Notes: generated by a model not told the origin, from the sequence alone. A stretch of 64,000 nt of DNA from Okapia johnstoni (GCA_024291935.2 CM044308.1:123344501-123408500); one strand, 5' to 3'; positions 23,605 through 36,394 are shown, counted from the stretch's first letter. A program made the numbers and translations.

Positions 23605-26184
23605 AGAAAATACAGTACTATGTTCTAAAGGTGTCTTTCCTTTAAGGATTCCTAATTCCCTGAGGCATGCCTAAAAACGTGGAACAAGCTCACGCAACTG
23701 ACAACTTCCCAGCTATCCTCCAGATTCTCCACCGAGCCATTGTATTTTAGCAGTGCTAAAAGTAGCAGTGGGGCAGGGGCTTCAGGGGATTCAGTGACCT
23801 TCAGGTGCTTCAGCTTCAGGAAATGCTTAAAAGAATGATCCCATATCCTTTGATACCCTTATCCTTGATGGGGTTATACCCTTCAGCAGACAAGAGGCTA
23901 ATACCACTAAAATTTGTTCTCAGCTTTAAAAGGAGGCCACAGCAGCCTCTCAATGAAGACTCGCTCCAGACGTGGAAACCACAAGGGTCACCTCCTCCAC
24001 AGTTTCATGCCCCATCCTTAACTCACAAGGCCAATCATTTCAGGAGAATGTCTGAAGGAGAAAGAAAGAGATGGCCATCTACAGATCAGATCCCATCCTG
24101 GGAGAACCTGAACTCCATCCTAGAAAACTGAGGAAGTTGTTCAGTTTTGCAAACTGTATCATATTTCAAAGCCACTGGCGGAGAAGCACCACTTTCTGCT
24201 ATTCCCTTTGTAAAGGGAAATGGGAAATGTGAACCCTTGCATCTCAACATTCTGTCCGTGCAGACTTTCACATCTTCTGCCAGGGTTCACCCTTGACAAA
24301 GACTCCAAAAGGATGTCCAAATTCTTTGGACAACTGGGATTCAGCCATATCAAATACTGCTTGAAATAATTAAAGCTGTCAGCAGGGCCCTGGAAATGCT
24401 GGAGCTTTAAGAGTATCTAAATGTCTTATTATGTTTCATAATGGTATCTGATCAGCATTACAATTCCTCACAGTCCCTAGACAGGACCAAAATGACCAAA
24501 CAGGGCTGGCAAAACAATGTTTCTTTTCCATTCACCTTCGTTTCTCTCTTGAACTTTAAAGTAACATTTCCATGCTTTTATTCATTTATGTATCAAAAGC
24601 CATGTCAAAACATTTAAGAAGTGGGAAAAGACAATGACTGATGAGACCTCTCTCAACCCAAATCCATGGAAATCCTAAATGCCACACCGTTAGTCTTAGA
24701 GATCAGCACACTTTAAATCATCAAGAAGAAGCACACACACCCAACTACTATCTAACCTTACTCCCAACTCAAAATCAAATGGATTTAAAGGATATCACTA
24801 GTTAAAACTAGAATGGAAAAAAAAAAAACACTTCAGTGATGCAAACCCTTCTCTCTCATTTTTTATTACATTCTGCCATTAAACATTCAACTTTTATTTT
24901 TGTACCAGTTCATAAATAATTATATGTCCTCTATTTAGTTTTATTATGATAAAATGCACAGAAATGTCTACCTGCCATGGGCTTAGATACCCAAAATTAT
25001 CAAACAAAACAATTTTCTGCTAATTCAGGGAAACTAGGACTTATTCAACAAATATCTTATTCAGGATTGAAAAATATTGAGGCAGAGCAACCTGACTCTG
25101 TGGTTTATATACTTTCCATGTAAGACTCATATTCACAGCTTCAAACTCATTAAATTCAACAGACAGGACTTTAAAGGGAGTTCTGGGGGCTGGGGGGGGT
25201 GAGGAGGGGATTCCAACAAGGATGTTAAACTTTAAAGGCACATCTCACATGGTTTACATTTCTAACTACACTCCCCAGTTGACTTTTTATTTCTACCTCA
25301 CACTTTCATTTATTAAATAAATGGTGAAAATTCCTTCCAAGGCTTTCTTTATAAATGTTTTGGATTCGCAGCCCATGTTGCAGAGGCCAAACCTCAGCTG
25401 GCAGCCAGAAGTTGTGCCTGACTGAAAGTGCGGCTAAAACACACTCTGCAGAAAGAGATCTGAGAACACACAGAGACCCAAAGTTGTGGCACAGGGGAAG
25501 CACTAAAATATATTCCTGGGCAAGCCTTGGATGTTGATTTTGTCCTCATGCCAGGAAATTTCAAACATTCATTTCAGGACTTAGCAATCCTGGTCATTTG
25601 GGGACCTTTCAATGAGTCAGCCTCCCACCCTCAAAGCACAGCTGCAAAAAGAAACTCTTTAAAATACTAACACGGTCAATATTCTAGATCACCAGGCATA
25701 ACGCAATGAAAGAAGAGATACACTAGACACAAACAGTTTGTAAGCAGATGGAACAAGTTCGTTTTCATCCCATTCCTTAAGGAATGCAGTTTGGAGCTGG
25801 GAGGAATCCAGTCCATGTCTCACTTCTCTTTCCCCCAATGCCTTCCAAAACCCCTGTAGAGAATAAACATCACTTCCCTCCAACCTGCTCCTTCCCCACC
25901 CCAAAGCACAATCCCATCAGCCAATGGTCAAGGCTGGTTCCCACGAGACTTAGGACTCTGAGTCAAAACAATGTTCGAGGTGACCACTCAACACAAAGAC
26001 ACCTTTAGTTATCATTAAAAGGAAGAACAAAGAACAGCTTTGTCCTGCTTGACAGCTCAGAAAGATTATTCTCTGTCTGATGGCCCCAGAGAAACAGAAA
26101 ACAACCAGTTGGAGCCAGGCTTCTTGAGAAGGTGCACCTGGTAGCCATAAGCCAGGATTTCGACAAGTGTTACCTGTGCACCAC
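23605..26184. other. STK39: Unique intronic sequence
   Basis: 2.6 kb with no recognised repeat or exon. A-run at about 24818-24829; G-run at 25190-25200. Open frames up to about 108 codons (23805-24131) are unremarkable. Confidence 0.5.
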
Positions 26185-26282
26185 CTACATGAGAAGCACC
26201 TGGGTTACTGCTACAAACGCCCAAAGAGAATCTCTGGGACTGTAACCTGAGGACCTACATTCTTGAACAATCACCCTGGAAA
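26185..26282 (+). mobile_element. MER5-like hAT fragment
   Basis: 'agaagcacctgggttactg', 'aatctctgggactgtaacctga' and 'aatcaccctgga' resemble the MER5A core. Weak. Confidence 0.4.
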
Positions 26283-26424
26283 TTCCCCTGCATGACAAAG
26301 TCTGAAAACAACCAAACTATGTCTGTAGACATCCCAAAGTTTTGAGTATCTTCTCCAAGGAAAACTGTGGATGCAGCTGATTAAAACAAGTCCCTACTTA
26401 CCCCAAAGTGCTCATGATTATTCC

Positions 26425-26515
26425 AACAGACAGTCTCAGTCACTTTACTCTCGCAACAACCCTACGAAGTATTCATCCTCACTTTATGGCTCAGAAAACA
26501 GAGGCCCGTGGCCCA
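26425..26515 (-). mobile_element. MIR SINE fragment
   Basis: 'ctctcgcaacaaccctacgaag', 'ttcatcctcactttatggctc', 'agaaaacagaggccc' is the reverse MIR core. Confidence 0.65.
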
Positions 26516-27002
26516 CTTTTTGCATGTGGCCCTGTAAAGATTTTTACCCTGCTGTCCATTACATGGAAAAGGACTCCGTCTAATGAGCAGAAGTAACTTT
26601 TTTTTTTTTAAACTCTCCTAGAGGTCATTTACAAGGTTGGTCATGACTTTTCCTCCTACCCCAGACCAGTTCCACCTCAAAGACAACCACTTTCGTCGCA
26701 TGTGGCGTTCGCCAAACTGCTAGAATGTGGCCTCTGGATTGAACTGCCACAGTGTAAGAGACATAATGCATGAACATTTTGGAAAACATCTCGAGAGATT
26801 AAAATGAGATAAAACAGGCTGTAAGAGAATAAACTTTAGAAGTTAACTGAGATCAGTTTGGGAGAGTGTGATCATACTCAGAGGATGGTGAGCACACATT
26901 TTCATCTCCACTTCAGAGCAACTAACTGAAGCAGGAGAGATTTAGGTTGGATGTACAGATGAACTTTCTGATAAGGGACGAAGCAATATTGGCATCATGC
27001 TC
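26516..27002. other. STK39: Unique intronic sequence
   Basis: Short T-run at about 26600-26610; nothing else recognised. Confidence 0.45.
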
Positions 27003-27197
27003 ATGCTTAGTCGCTCAGTCATGTCTGACTCTTGGCAATCCCACAGACTGTAGCCCACCAGGCTCCTCTGTCCATGGGATTCTCCAGGCGAGAATACTAG
27101 AGTAGGTTACCGTGCCCTCCTCCAGGGATCTTCCTGACCCAGGGATCGAACCTGTGTTTCTTACATCTCCTGCACTGCAGGTGGGTTCTGAGCCACA
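27003..27197 (-). mobile_element. Bov-tA SINE
   Basis: Reverse Bov-tA: 'cgctcagtcatgtctgactc', 'gactgtagcccaccaggctc', 'gggatcttcctgacccaggg', 'ctgcactgcaggtgggttct'. The last head bases are missing. Confidence 0.93.
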
Positions 27198-27247
27198 GAG
27201 ATCATATAATGCCATTGATGGGAAGATTTTCCCCAAAGCACCTTTAT

Positions 27248-27420
27248 ATCTAGGGCAGGGTTTCTCAGCCTCAGCACTACTGGCATTGTAGACCAGATAA
27301 TTCTTTGTTTTTGGGGCATATCCTGTATGGTGTAGGATGTTTAGCAGCATCCCTGGCCTCTGTCCTTGAAAGGTGAGTAGCATTTCCTCACCCCTCTGCA
27401 GCTGGGACAACTCAAGATCT
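27248..27420 (-). mobile_element. MER20 hAT-Charlie DNA transposon
   Basis: Reverse MER20: 'cagggtttctcagcctcagcac', 'cagataattctttgtt', 'gtaggatgtttagcagcatcc', 'ctggcctctgtcc', then 'cagctgggacaactcaag'. One terminal repeat is clear, the other eroded. Confidence 0.88.
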
Positions 27421-27425
27421 CTGAA

Positions 27426-28754
27426 GATACTGAGGATGGCAGGAGAAGAAGGCCAAACCTCCCTGAATCAGAGGGGAGAGAAAGCAGATGGGGTGCAAGA
27501 GAAACCAGCTATTCTTTCCAAAAATCAAGGTCCCAGCCAGGCCAGGCACTGAGAACTGAAACGGCCTGAGGGGAAAAAAATTCGAGGAAACTGGGTAATT
27601 CAGAAACCAGACGGTGTGCCTGAGACAAGTACTAAGGAAAAGAAAAAGAAGAGATGAAGACCAAAAAAAAAAGGGAAGGGGAATGGCCTTGTGGGGCCCA
27701 GTTACATAAAGTCAGGACTCCACAGCCCCCAGCTCCCAGGAAAGCAGTTTAGCTGCGGGTGAGTTTATGAGAAAGAACAGGTGAGAGCTGTCGCCAATGT
27801 CAAGACCGAGGCTTCTTATTGTTTTCAGTGGTGCTGCTGACGTGACACGGGAGACTGAACACCCCGGAATGTGACACGTGGCAAAGAAGAAAGCGGAGAA
27901 AGAGGCACAGAGCCTGCTCTCTCCAGGGCCCACAGCCACTTGCAAACATAAAAGGTGACAAGGTCTGCAGAACCAATGCATGTTCTTAAAATACCTGTGA
28001 AAGGTAGCGCCTGCAGAGTAGAACAACTAACTATAGGGTTTCTGGAGAGTTTAACAACAGGCTACTTGGCGATCAATGTTTATTAAGGCCTAAACACACA
28101 GGTGTTCTATGCTGGGAACGGCACACAGCAAGGTCACCACTCCTGGCCTTGCCCCTTGGGTTGTACAGCTTTAAAAGCAGGCTTCGGAGAGACACAAGCC
28201 AGAAGTGTTTTGTGCCCACCTCAACATTCCACCACCATCACCTAAACAAGAGAAAGAACATGTCATTCAAACAGGAAGGCCACAGAAACTCTGTCCTCAG
28301 AGTTGGAGGCAAAAGCAAACAGGGAAGAGCGTTCAGGGGCCACAGGGCAGCTGGGAGTCAACTGCCCCACCAGGAGCCAAAATGCTTTTCCTCCTAACAC
28401 CTCTGTCATGATCACTATTCACCAAGCACTGGGGGCTCCAACAGCATAGAGAACCACAAGGGAAAGAAGCACTGGCCTTGTCCCCACGCTGCAGTCTGCT
28501 TTAGGCATAAAAGCAGGTGAGTGAGGTGGATGCAGATCCTTTTTCCTGGTTCTTCATCTGCCACCTCAGATGCTAATGATGCATACTCTGTTACAAGGCC
28601 AAGTTTAAATCTCTGGATGTCCTTTCTCACTACCCTCAACAAAATTCTCCCAGCAAGATGTCTGGGCTCTCCTTCGTGTGTGCTCAGAGAATACAAATTC
28701 CTTTGAATATTGGTATAAACCAAAAACAATTATGAAGGTTAAAAGCAATACACT
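27426..28754. other. STK39: Unique intronic sequence
   Basis: Purine-rich at 27420-27700. Around 28055-28140 there is faint L2/MIR wording. No exon recognised. Confidence 0.45.
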
Positions 28755-28975
28755 GCACTGAAATTTACTCTGAAATGCAGGAGGAAAGTAGTAATATGGA
28801 TTGATGAAATGGACAGGAAACGTAGAGAGATGGACAAGTGATGAAATAAGTATGGTAAAGTATTAATGGTAAAATATAGATGATGAACATATGGGTGTTC
28901 ACTGTAAATTTCTTCCAACTTTGCTGCATGCTTGAAATTTTTTCATAAGAAATTGTTGAAAGCAATTTTTAAATA
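28755..28975 (+). mobile_element. L1M LINE 3' end fragment
   Basis: 'agtatggtaaagtattaatgg', 'catatgggtgttcactgtaa', 'tttcttccaactttgctg', 'tgaaattttttcataagaaa' match old L1 3'UTRs. Confidence 0.75.
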
Positions 28976-28984
28976 ACTCTACAT

Positions 28985-29240
28985 TTATCTTAGAATTATA
29001 GGTAAGGACAAGGGCAAATTAATACTATATTTTTAAATAAAAAATAACCGGTTATAAAATACCATGTACAATGTAATCGCAATTTTGTGAATATACAATA
29101 AATACCAAAATATTGCTTTCTCTTTTGGAAACAGGATTATGGGTGACTTATACTTTCTTCTTTGTGCCTTTCTACATTTTCCAATTTTTCTTCAATGAGC
29201 ATGTATTGTTTTGCAATCAAAAATTTACTTTATAATATTA
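28985..29240 (+). mobile_element. L1M LINE 3' end fragment, second copy
   Basis: 'ggattatgggtgacttatac', 'tttctacattttccaatttt', 'aatgagcatgtattgttttg' are an L1M 3' end of another subfamily, right behind the previous one. Confidence 0.7.
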
Positions 29241-29450
29241 AAATTTAAACAAAATCTCTGAAGCCAAATCTCAATTACTTACTATTGAGAATTATATGGA
29301 GTGAAATAAGTTTTATTTTTGTGGGTTTTTTAATATAGACATGCAGCTCCCTAAGTACCAGATCTCTGAACAAACAACTCAGTAGAGGACAATCCCATAA
29401 GCCCTACTTTTGACAAGACAAGAAAGGAGGCAGGGGATTTTAGCAGTCAT

Positions 29451-29645
29451 GCTTCCCTTGTGGCTCAGCTGGTAAAGAATCCGCCTGCAATGCAGGAGAC
29501 CTGAGTTTGATCCCTGGCTTGGGAAGACCCCCTGGAGAAGGGAAAGGCTACCCACTCCAGTATTTTGGCCTGGGGAATTCCATGGACTATATAGTCCGTT
29601 AGGTTGCAAAGAGTTGGACACAACTGAGCGACTTTCACTTCACTT
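29451..29645 (+). mobile_element. Bov-tA SINE
   Basis: Full-length: 'gcttcccttgtggctcagc', 'gcaatgcaggagacctgag', 'cccactccagtattttggc', 'gagttggacacaactgagcg'. Flanks TTTTAGCAG and TTTTAAGCAG suggest a short target-site duplication. Confidence 0.94.
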
Positions 29646-30234
29646 CCTTTTAAGCAGATTTTCAATTTTATATACTACTACTAGTCCCATCACATCCATC
29701 TGGTTTGCCATCAACGTACAGCACATCCCAATCACAACAGAGGACAGCAATGTCCTCACAGGACTTCACTGGGCTCCAGAAAGTCCCAGTGGGGATGTTT
29801 ACATGTGTTCCTTTGCCCCATGCATACAGCATGATACCTACACTTACTGGCACAAACAGAAGAGACACCTGATGAGCCAAGTGCTGGAGCAAAAAGAAGG
29901 AGATCAAGACCATTGATTCCCTGGGGGACGTGGAGCAAAGCACATGACCCCTGTGAAATAAGAGTACTTGCCTCACCACACCAAGGTCTCTGTGCATTCT
30001 TAACACTATATAGTGCTACAGCGTGACAAATTTACCACAGTAAATTTATCACAGTGTGATAAATTTACCACAAGGCAAACCCCCAACAGTTCACTCACTT
30101 CCAAAGAGAATAAAGGAACGAAAAACAAGAATTTCCGCAAGGCTGTCTTTCAGGATCCAGGGTTCAAAGACGGTGATCAATTCGAGGTATGTAAGGAGGG
30201 GAGGGGGAACTCACACACTAATCCTGAAGTGAAG
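29646..30234. other. STK39: Unique intronic sequence with short palindrome
   Basis: Open frames of about 100 codons exist on both strands (29614-29916 plus, 29668-30006 minus); neither resembles a known protein. A 29-bp palindrome lies at 30040-30068. Confidence 0.5.
30023..30072. repeat. Palindrome with overlapping direct repeat
   Basis: GTAAATTTATCACA (30040-30053) and TGTGATAAATTTAC (30055-30068) are perfect inverse complements around one G. GTGACAAATTTACCACA (30023-30039) recurs as GTGATAAATTTACCACA (30056-30072) with one change. Confidence 0.95.
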
Positions 30235-30427
30235 AAGTGAAGTGAAGTGAAAGTCACATCCAACTCTTTGCGACCCAATGGACTATAGAGTCCATGGAAT
30301 TCTTCAGACCAGAATACTGGAGTGGGTAGCCTTTCCCTTCTCCAAGGGATCTTCCCAACCCAGGAATCAAACTGGGTCTCCTGCATTGCACGCAGATTTT
30401 TTACCAACTGAGCTATCAGGGAAGCCC
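30235..30427 (-). mobile_element. Bov-tA SINE
   Basis: Reverse Bov-tA: 'gtgaaagtcacatccaactc', 'ggaattcttcagaccag', 'gggatcttcccaaccc', ending 'tatcagggaagccc'. Confidence 0.93.
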
Positions 30428-30547
30428 ATGCCCTGGAGGTAGAGGCAGGAAGACCAAGGAAGTCCTTCTAAAAGGAAAGGAAACCAACTCCACTGACAGT
30501 AGTTAGGTCTACAATACAAGCATAACTCCAGATAAATCCACTCACTT

Positions 30548-31086
30548 AAAGAGTCCATGCTCCTTGGAAGAAAAGCTATGAAAAACCTAGATAACATATT
30601 AAAAAGCAGAGACATCACTTTGCCGACAAAGGTCCATATAGTCAAAGCTATGGTTCTTCCAGTAGCCATGCACAGATGTGAGAGTTGGACCATAAAGAAG
30701 GCCAAGCACCGAAGAATTGATGCTTTTGAACTGTGGTGTTGGAGAAGACTCCTGAGAGTCCCTTAGACTGCAAGGAGATCAAACCAGCCAATTCTAAAGG
30801 AAATCAATCCTGAATATTCAATGGAGGGACTGATGCTGAAACTGAAGTTCCAATACTTTGGCCATCTGATGCGAAGAGCCAACTCTTTGGAAAAGACCTT
30901 GATGCTGGGAAAGATTGAAGGCAGGAAGAGAAAGGGATGACAAAGGATGAGATGGTTGGATGGCATCATCAACTCAATGCACACAAACTTGAGCAAACTC
31001 TGGAAGATAGTGAAGGACAGGGAAGCCTGGCATGCTGCAGTCCATGGGGTCACAGAGTTGGACACAACTTAGTGACTGAACAACAG
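30548..31086 (+). mobile_element. BovB LINE, 5'-truncated 3' end
   Basis: 540 bp of the BovB 3' end, including codons for CESWTIKK and DAFELWCWRRLLRVP; then a stop, 'gatgctgggaaagattgaag', 'gtgaaggacagggaagcctg' and a CAACAG tail. Non-coding fossil, antisense to STK39. Confidence 0.95.
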
Positions 31087-32389
31087 TATGTGTAGCTTTA
31101 GGAGAGATTCATCTGACACCTCTCTTTTTCCTTACCAGGTACACCTTCCATAGGCACAACCAGTCAGAATGCTATGAGCCTCGTAAGCAGCTGAGCACAG
31201 AGAAATGAAAGCCACCTTCTCAGCGATATAAATGACCAAGGTCATATTAAGTTCTCTCTGAGTACTTGTGAATTGCTACTTTATGACAGTGATTATCTTT
31301 TATGCTTTTTGCATTTTCATTATTTCTTTTATTTTCCCTTTTTTGTTAAAGTGTCAGTTACATTAAAAGTGACAATCACATATTTATATGTATGTATGTG
31401 TGTATGCATACATATACACATAGGTACACATATATACATGCTAACTAGAGAAGTTAACTCTCCCCTTGTATCTCATTTGGGTCAGTTTAACCTTTAATTG
31501 AACACCAGTTACTTGCACCACACAATGATGGTAACACAGCACATTCAGCAATGAGTGAAAGTAAGTCTCAGTACACAAGTACACTTAAACAAAAAGGTAA
31601 AATGTTGGCAGATCTCAAGTGTTTTGGCAACTCAATGGAGTGTATCATATCCACTGCCTAGTGAAATAATGAAGTAAGCTTTCATTCTGATATCAAGGGC
31701 AAGTGATGCACACTCTTGGGAAAAAAAGATAACAGAAAACCAGTGTCCTTTTAATGTTTAATATGCGTAAGAGTACACACAAATTCTCTCCTAATCCCAC
31801 TGAGATTAGTAATAACAGTAGTAATAAGCATTTTTACCAGCTCAATACCTAAACTCTGGCCAAGATAAACTGTCATCTAGATTTAAGGACCTGCTAACCT
31901 ACCAGACTGCACCACCCCAAATGATCAATCGATCAGGTGCAAGTATACTTTAGGAGACAGACAATGCCAATAAAGCACAGAAACCCAAAAGGACCAACAG
32001 AAACTTTCTAACTTTCTTGATAGTGGCAATAGCTACCTTTACACTTTTTTAGGACAGCATAATACAGCCTAGGTTATAAAGAAAGATACATGCAGAGAAA
32101 CCATCATGGTTCTTTGCACACGTTCCCTTATGAACTCATTCCACCTTTTGCTTTGCTGTCAATGGCTTCTCTCAAATTCTCACGTCTAGTTCCAATCTCT
32201 CCTCTGAGGCCCGTGTGACAGAAGTTATAGTATCTCGTTTCTAAGCACAACAATACCTTGCAATTGACAAGACCATGTGAATGGTGGGGCCAGTGAAATG
32301 TGGGCAGTGTTGAGTCACTCATCATGGCTGAGGCAGAGCAAAGTTCCCGCAGCCCCTCCCCATCCTGCAGCAATGGGATGACACAGCCA
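31087..32389. other. STK39: Unique intronic sequence with TATG/ACAT tract
   Basis: An imperfect alternating TATG/ACAT microsatellite-like tract lies at about 31378-31440. No exon or repeat recognised otherwise. Confidence 0.5.
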
Positions 32390-32535
32390 CAGGCCTGAAG
32401 CAGCCTGGATCGCTGAGTTGCTGCAGGAAGGACAGCGGACCTGGAACGTCTCCCAAACTCAGAAGACTGAGAACAAGAAGTACGTTTCTGTTGTGTTAAG
32501 CTCCTGTGAGTTCAGGATTGTTTGTGCCCAACCCC
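32390..32535 (+). mobile_element. Possible MaLR/ERVL-type LTR 3' end
   Basis: 'tacgtttctgttgtgttaag', 'ctcctgtgagttcaggattg', 'tttgtg' resembles the 3' end of MLT-type LTRs. The 5' part is unrecognisable. Confidence 0.45.
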
Positions 32536-35096
32536 AAAGCCCAGCTTACCTGAGAGAACAAGCTTAGTGGACATATCAAGGGCACCAAAATTCCATCTAA
32601 AATCAAATCACCACCATCTTCCACCTGACTCCAGAGAAGCCTGCCTGCTCTGTTTTCGTTAATCCTCCCAAAATTCAGGGTCTGCCCCTTTCCGCTACAT
32701 TCCCCAGGCCTGGATGAAGAAATTGCACTAAAGCAGTTTGATAAATTATTATTGTTGGTGTTCAAAGTCTTGAGCAAAAATCAAATGAGTTTTAATAAGC
32801 TAGCCTTTAAAAAGAATGATGGAAATGATCAAGAAACCACCAGAAAAATATTTATTGGGGGGAAAAAATAAGGCTCAACCATGAAACTGAATGTCTACTT
32901 AGATACACACTTTTCTCCTACCATGAGTAACTAATGTAACTGAAAAAAAAATCCCAATTCCCCACCCTCATCACCCTTACTGCAAGGGTGTGCCAAGTTT
33001 GAAGTCATCCAAACAGACAAAATAGGCAGATAAATGTGCTTTACATTTTTTAAGGGTCAGAACTACTCAGAACATACTGGAAAGTCTTCACAAATATCGC
33101 CCACAATTGTAAAAATTAAAAGCTTAAACCCACAGAATTGTAACGCAAGTATCAAAAGTTCACTTCAAAGGTCATTTATCACCATTTTCCCTCCCCTTCT
33201 TGAAAGGGGCCCACACATGCTGGCTCAGAATAGAGCTACGAAAGAAAATATGTATTGCGGTTTCATAAAATTTTTCTAGCTTAGAGGTGTTGCAAATTTC
33301 ATTACCGGTTCCCAGATCATATAAGCTGCACAAAAACATCAAGACACACAGTCGCATTTGTTTATCTACCGGTTAAGCAACTGTCACACTTTGAATAATG
33401 GATCTAAAATCTACATGCAAAAAAAAACAATCTTTAATCTTGTTTTCTTTGGGAACACCAAGGAAGGTTTTCATCTGAAAGGCAATCTACATAATATGAT
33501 ATACAATATAATTATTATCCCACTGGTCTTTCTGACATGAAGCAAAAATGTTCTCATCGAAATTTCAAGCGCGAGGAGGCATTGTATAATTTAAAAGGAA
33601 GGGTAATTAATCAGCCGTTCTCTCTATGGTCATCTAATCCCACTGAACAAACTGTTCAGTTCCTCTCAAGCCAACTTAAAAATCTTGCACCTTCAATATT
33701 CTAGGCAAAAGATTACTAAGTAGCCTTAAATCTAGTCAATAGAAAAGTTTTAACTTAGATTTACCCAGAAGGCAAAGCACAACTGTTCTCTCTCCCAATG
33801 CCCCTAATCTGTCTCAAGACTGTTCCTTAACGTGGCAGGATTGCTCAACACAAATCTACGTTGCAGTGAGAAGGAGCAGCCTTCATTTCAGCTAATGAGT
33901 CAAAAGAAAGTAGTAGTATTTACTGGTCAGCACACACCCATCAGGTACTCACCACACATGCACACCTGTTCGTAAGGGTCATTTCTGTTCTAGAGTTTAC
34001 AGAGTTCACCAACCCTGGGAAGGAGAGAGAAGCTGGCAGTTCTGCCTTCTCAACCATGCTCTGTTCCTTGAACTTCCATACCAGTGAGTTCTGGGTAATA
34101 GGTAGTAAGTACTAGTCCTGTCTTAAAATTGTGACTTTGTATCTGTATCTGCCTTTCAATATATTCTTTTTTTTGTTTAATTTTACTAAGTTGTAAGTAG
34201 TAAACATGTGTCTGCTTCATAAAGCACCATCCAAAACATGCTGTCTTCTGTCTCCAGGTAGATCATCAGAGGAAACTGGTTATTATCAGTGGGCAATAGT
34301 TTAAAAAAAAAAAGAACCTATCATTGTAGATGTGTGCCAACACCTCCTCTTTCTGGACAGTGCATTCATGTAAATATTCCTATTCTGGGTTCTGAAAGTA
34401 AAATTCAGACACAAACGTTCACTGGTTCTGTACCTGTGAATAAACTTGGTATGAACCAAGGTGTGCACCATGATTAGGATGTGGGTGAAGGTGATGACAC
34501 AGAGCTGGGAGAAGTCCTTAAAGATAACCACCTGGCTTGACCACACCTTATGCAAAAGGTGACCAACTGCTCGCTATGTGTTTGGACTCTTTAGAAAGAG
34601 TGAGGCATCTCAAGTTGAAAATACCATCCTAGAGGAACCACAATGGCCCCTTTAAAAAGTATCTCTTCAGTCACCCAGAACTCTTCTTTCCCTGACTTCA
34701 GAAGAGGTGAAAGAAGGAAGCTTGAGTTCAACATGAAGGTCACACACCCTCACTCTACAGAGAAGGACTAATACTCTGTGCTTAGCAAACAGACCAAACT
34801 AATACCTTCATTCAGTCAAGTGTTTGTACAAGGAAGTTACTGAAACTCACTGTTCGTGAGAATGTTCCCTCCCCACCTCACCTGCAGGAAGATAGTATTG
34901 ACTTCCTCCCCAACCTTGATTTCCAAAAAATTAGCCCTCCAGAAAGAAGTCTTCTGCAGTAGTCCAGCTCCCCAACTCCACAGCAAACCTGGACAAGGCT
35001 CCTGACCCTGTGCCCTTGGGAAAATCACTTCTCTCTGAGCTACCTGCCCAGGGGGCAGCGTGGGGATGAGGACGGCCTGGATTACATGTCTAAAGA
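32536..35096. other. STK39: Unique intronic sequence
   Basis: 2.5 kb without a recognised repeat or exon. A possible recursive-splice motif is at 32549/32550 (see findings). Open frames are below 90 codons. Confidence 0.5.
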
Positions 35097-35108
35097 GGGC
35101 TTACAGGT

Positions 35109-35317
35109 CTGAAGTGTAGTCATTCAGTCGTGTCCGACTCTTTGCAACCCCATAGACTGTAGCCCACCAGGCTCCTCTATCCATGGAATTCTCCAGGCGA
35201 GAATATTGGAGTGGATTGCCATTTCCTTCTCCAGGGGATCTTCCCGGCCCAGGGATTGAACCTGGGTCTCCTGCATTGCAGGTGGATTCTTTACTATCTG
35301 GGCCCGCAGGGAAGCCT
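35109..35317 (-). mobile_element. Bov-tA SINE with 12-bp target-site duplication
   Basis: Reverse full-length Bov-tA flanked by perfect GGGCTTACAGGT copies (35097-35108 and 35318-35329). Confidence 0.97.
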
Positions 35318-35329
35318 GGGCTTACAGGT

Positions 35330-36039
35330 TGTACTAGGGTAACTGTTCAAAGCAGGTCTCAAAAAGCACTAAGCCGCCGAAGATCTCATCCATGTGCCAT
35401 GACTAATCTTCATGCACACAATCACAACGCAAAATGTATTCACGGAATAAAGCGGTACACTTTAGGTAGAGGTCAGGTTTCCAGACCACAGGAAACATAA
35501 AGCATGGAAGTGCAGACTGCAGCACAGGCACTCTGGAGAAGAATCCACCTCAGTCTATCTAGAGTCTAACTTCATACATCCTCCCATGATCCATGTATCC
35601 CGTTCCTAGACATACGTCCCCATGACTCCTCCTGCAGGTCTGAGAGGGCACGATGAGGGTGTGCCCTACAGGCCTGTGCATGGAGCTGGAGGAAAAGATA
35701 AGATGGGAACGATGTCTAGGTAAACGTAGCAAGATTAATCATAAGATCATAGAGCTGAGTTCAAAAACAGTAAAAGACAGTAAAAGCTAGCGCACACTAT
35801 GAATTTAAGACATAAACAAATGTCCTCATGTGCTATAATAACCATACACTCTATATGTAATTCCTGTGAAATGATACAAAACACTTAAAACAGTCTGTCA
35901 TATTTTAAGCACTTAGTAAATATCAACTATTATTAGACAAAAAGATGGTCAAAATATATTGTAAACCTTCTATTACAAACTTCATTTATGTATCATTCTT
36001 TCTCCTAAAGGGCTTTCTTTTCCTCTATTAAAAATGCAT
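35330..36039. other. STK39: Unique intronic sequence
   Basis: No repeat or exon recognised. Confidence 0.45.
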
Positions 36040-36160
36040 AAAAGAGATTAGAAAGTTATGTTTAAAAATGTTTATACAGTGGTTACCTCTGAGGAGACTC
36101 GTATGTGTGTTTTAGCTTGTTCTTCCTGCTTGGCTCTATTTCTACAATGAATAAACATAT
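36040..36160 (+). mobile_element. L1M LINE 3'UTR fragment
   Basis: 'cagtggttacctctgaggag' and 'tctacaatgaataaac' resemble the end of old L1 3'UTRs. Confidence 0.5.
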
Positions 36161-36209
36161 ATAACTTTAGAATTGTCTTTAGTCTTTCATTTGCCTCTCA
36201 GTATGATTC

Positions 36210-36375
36210 ATGACACACACAAAAAATAGAAATATCTCAAAACTGCACCCCATCAATGGGGAAATAGTTCTATCATGGTACAAGCAGAGAGCAGAATATT
36301 TTATAGCCACTTTTTGTCAACGTGGAAAGACAGCATACTGTTGTGTGCAAAAAAGCAGGCACTGGAATTGCACAT
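36210..36375 (+). mobile_element. L1M LINE fragment
   Basis: 'ccccatcaatggggaaatagt', 'tatcatggtacaagcag', 'agaatattttatagccac', 'aaagacagcatactg' fit the degraded L1 3' region. Confidence 0.55.
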
Positions 36376-36394
36376 GTAAGAGACCTGAAAGGAC

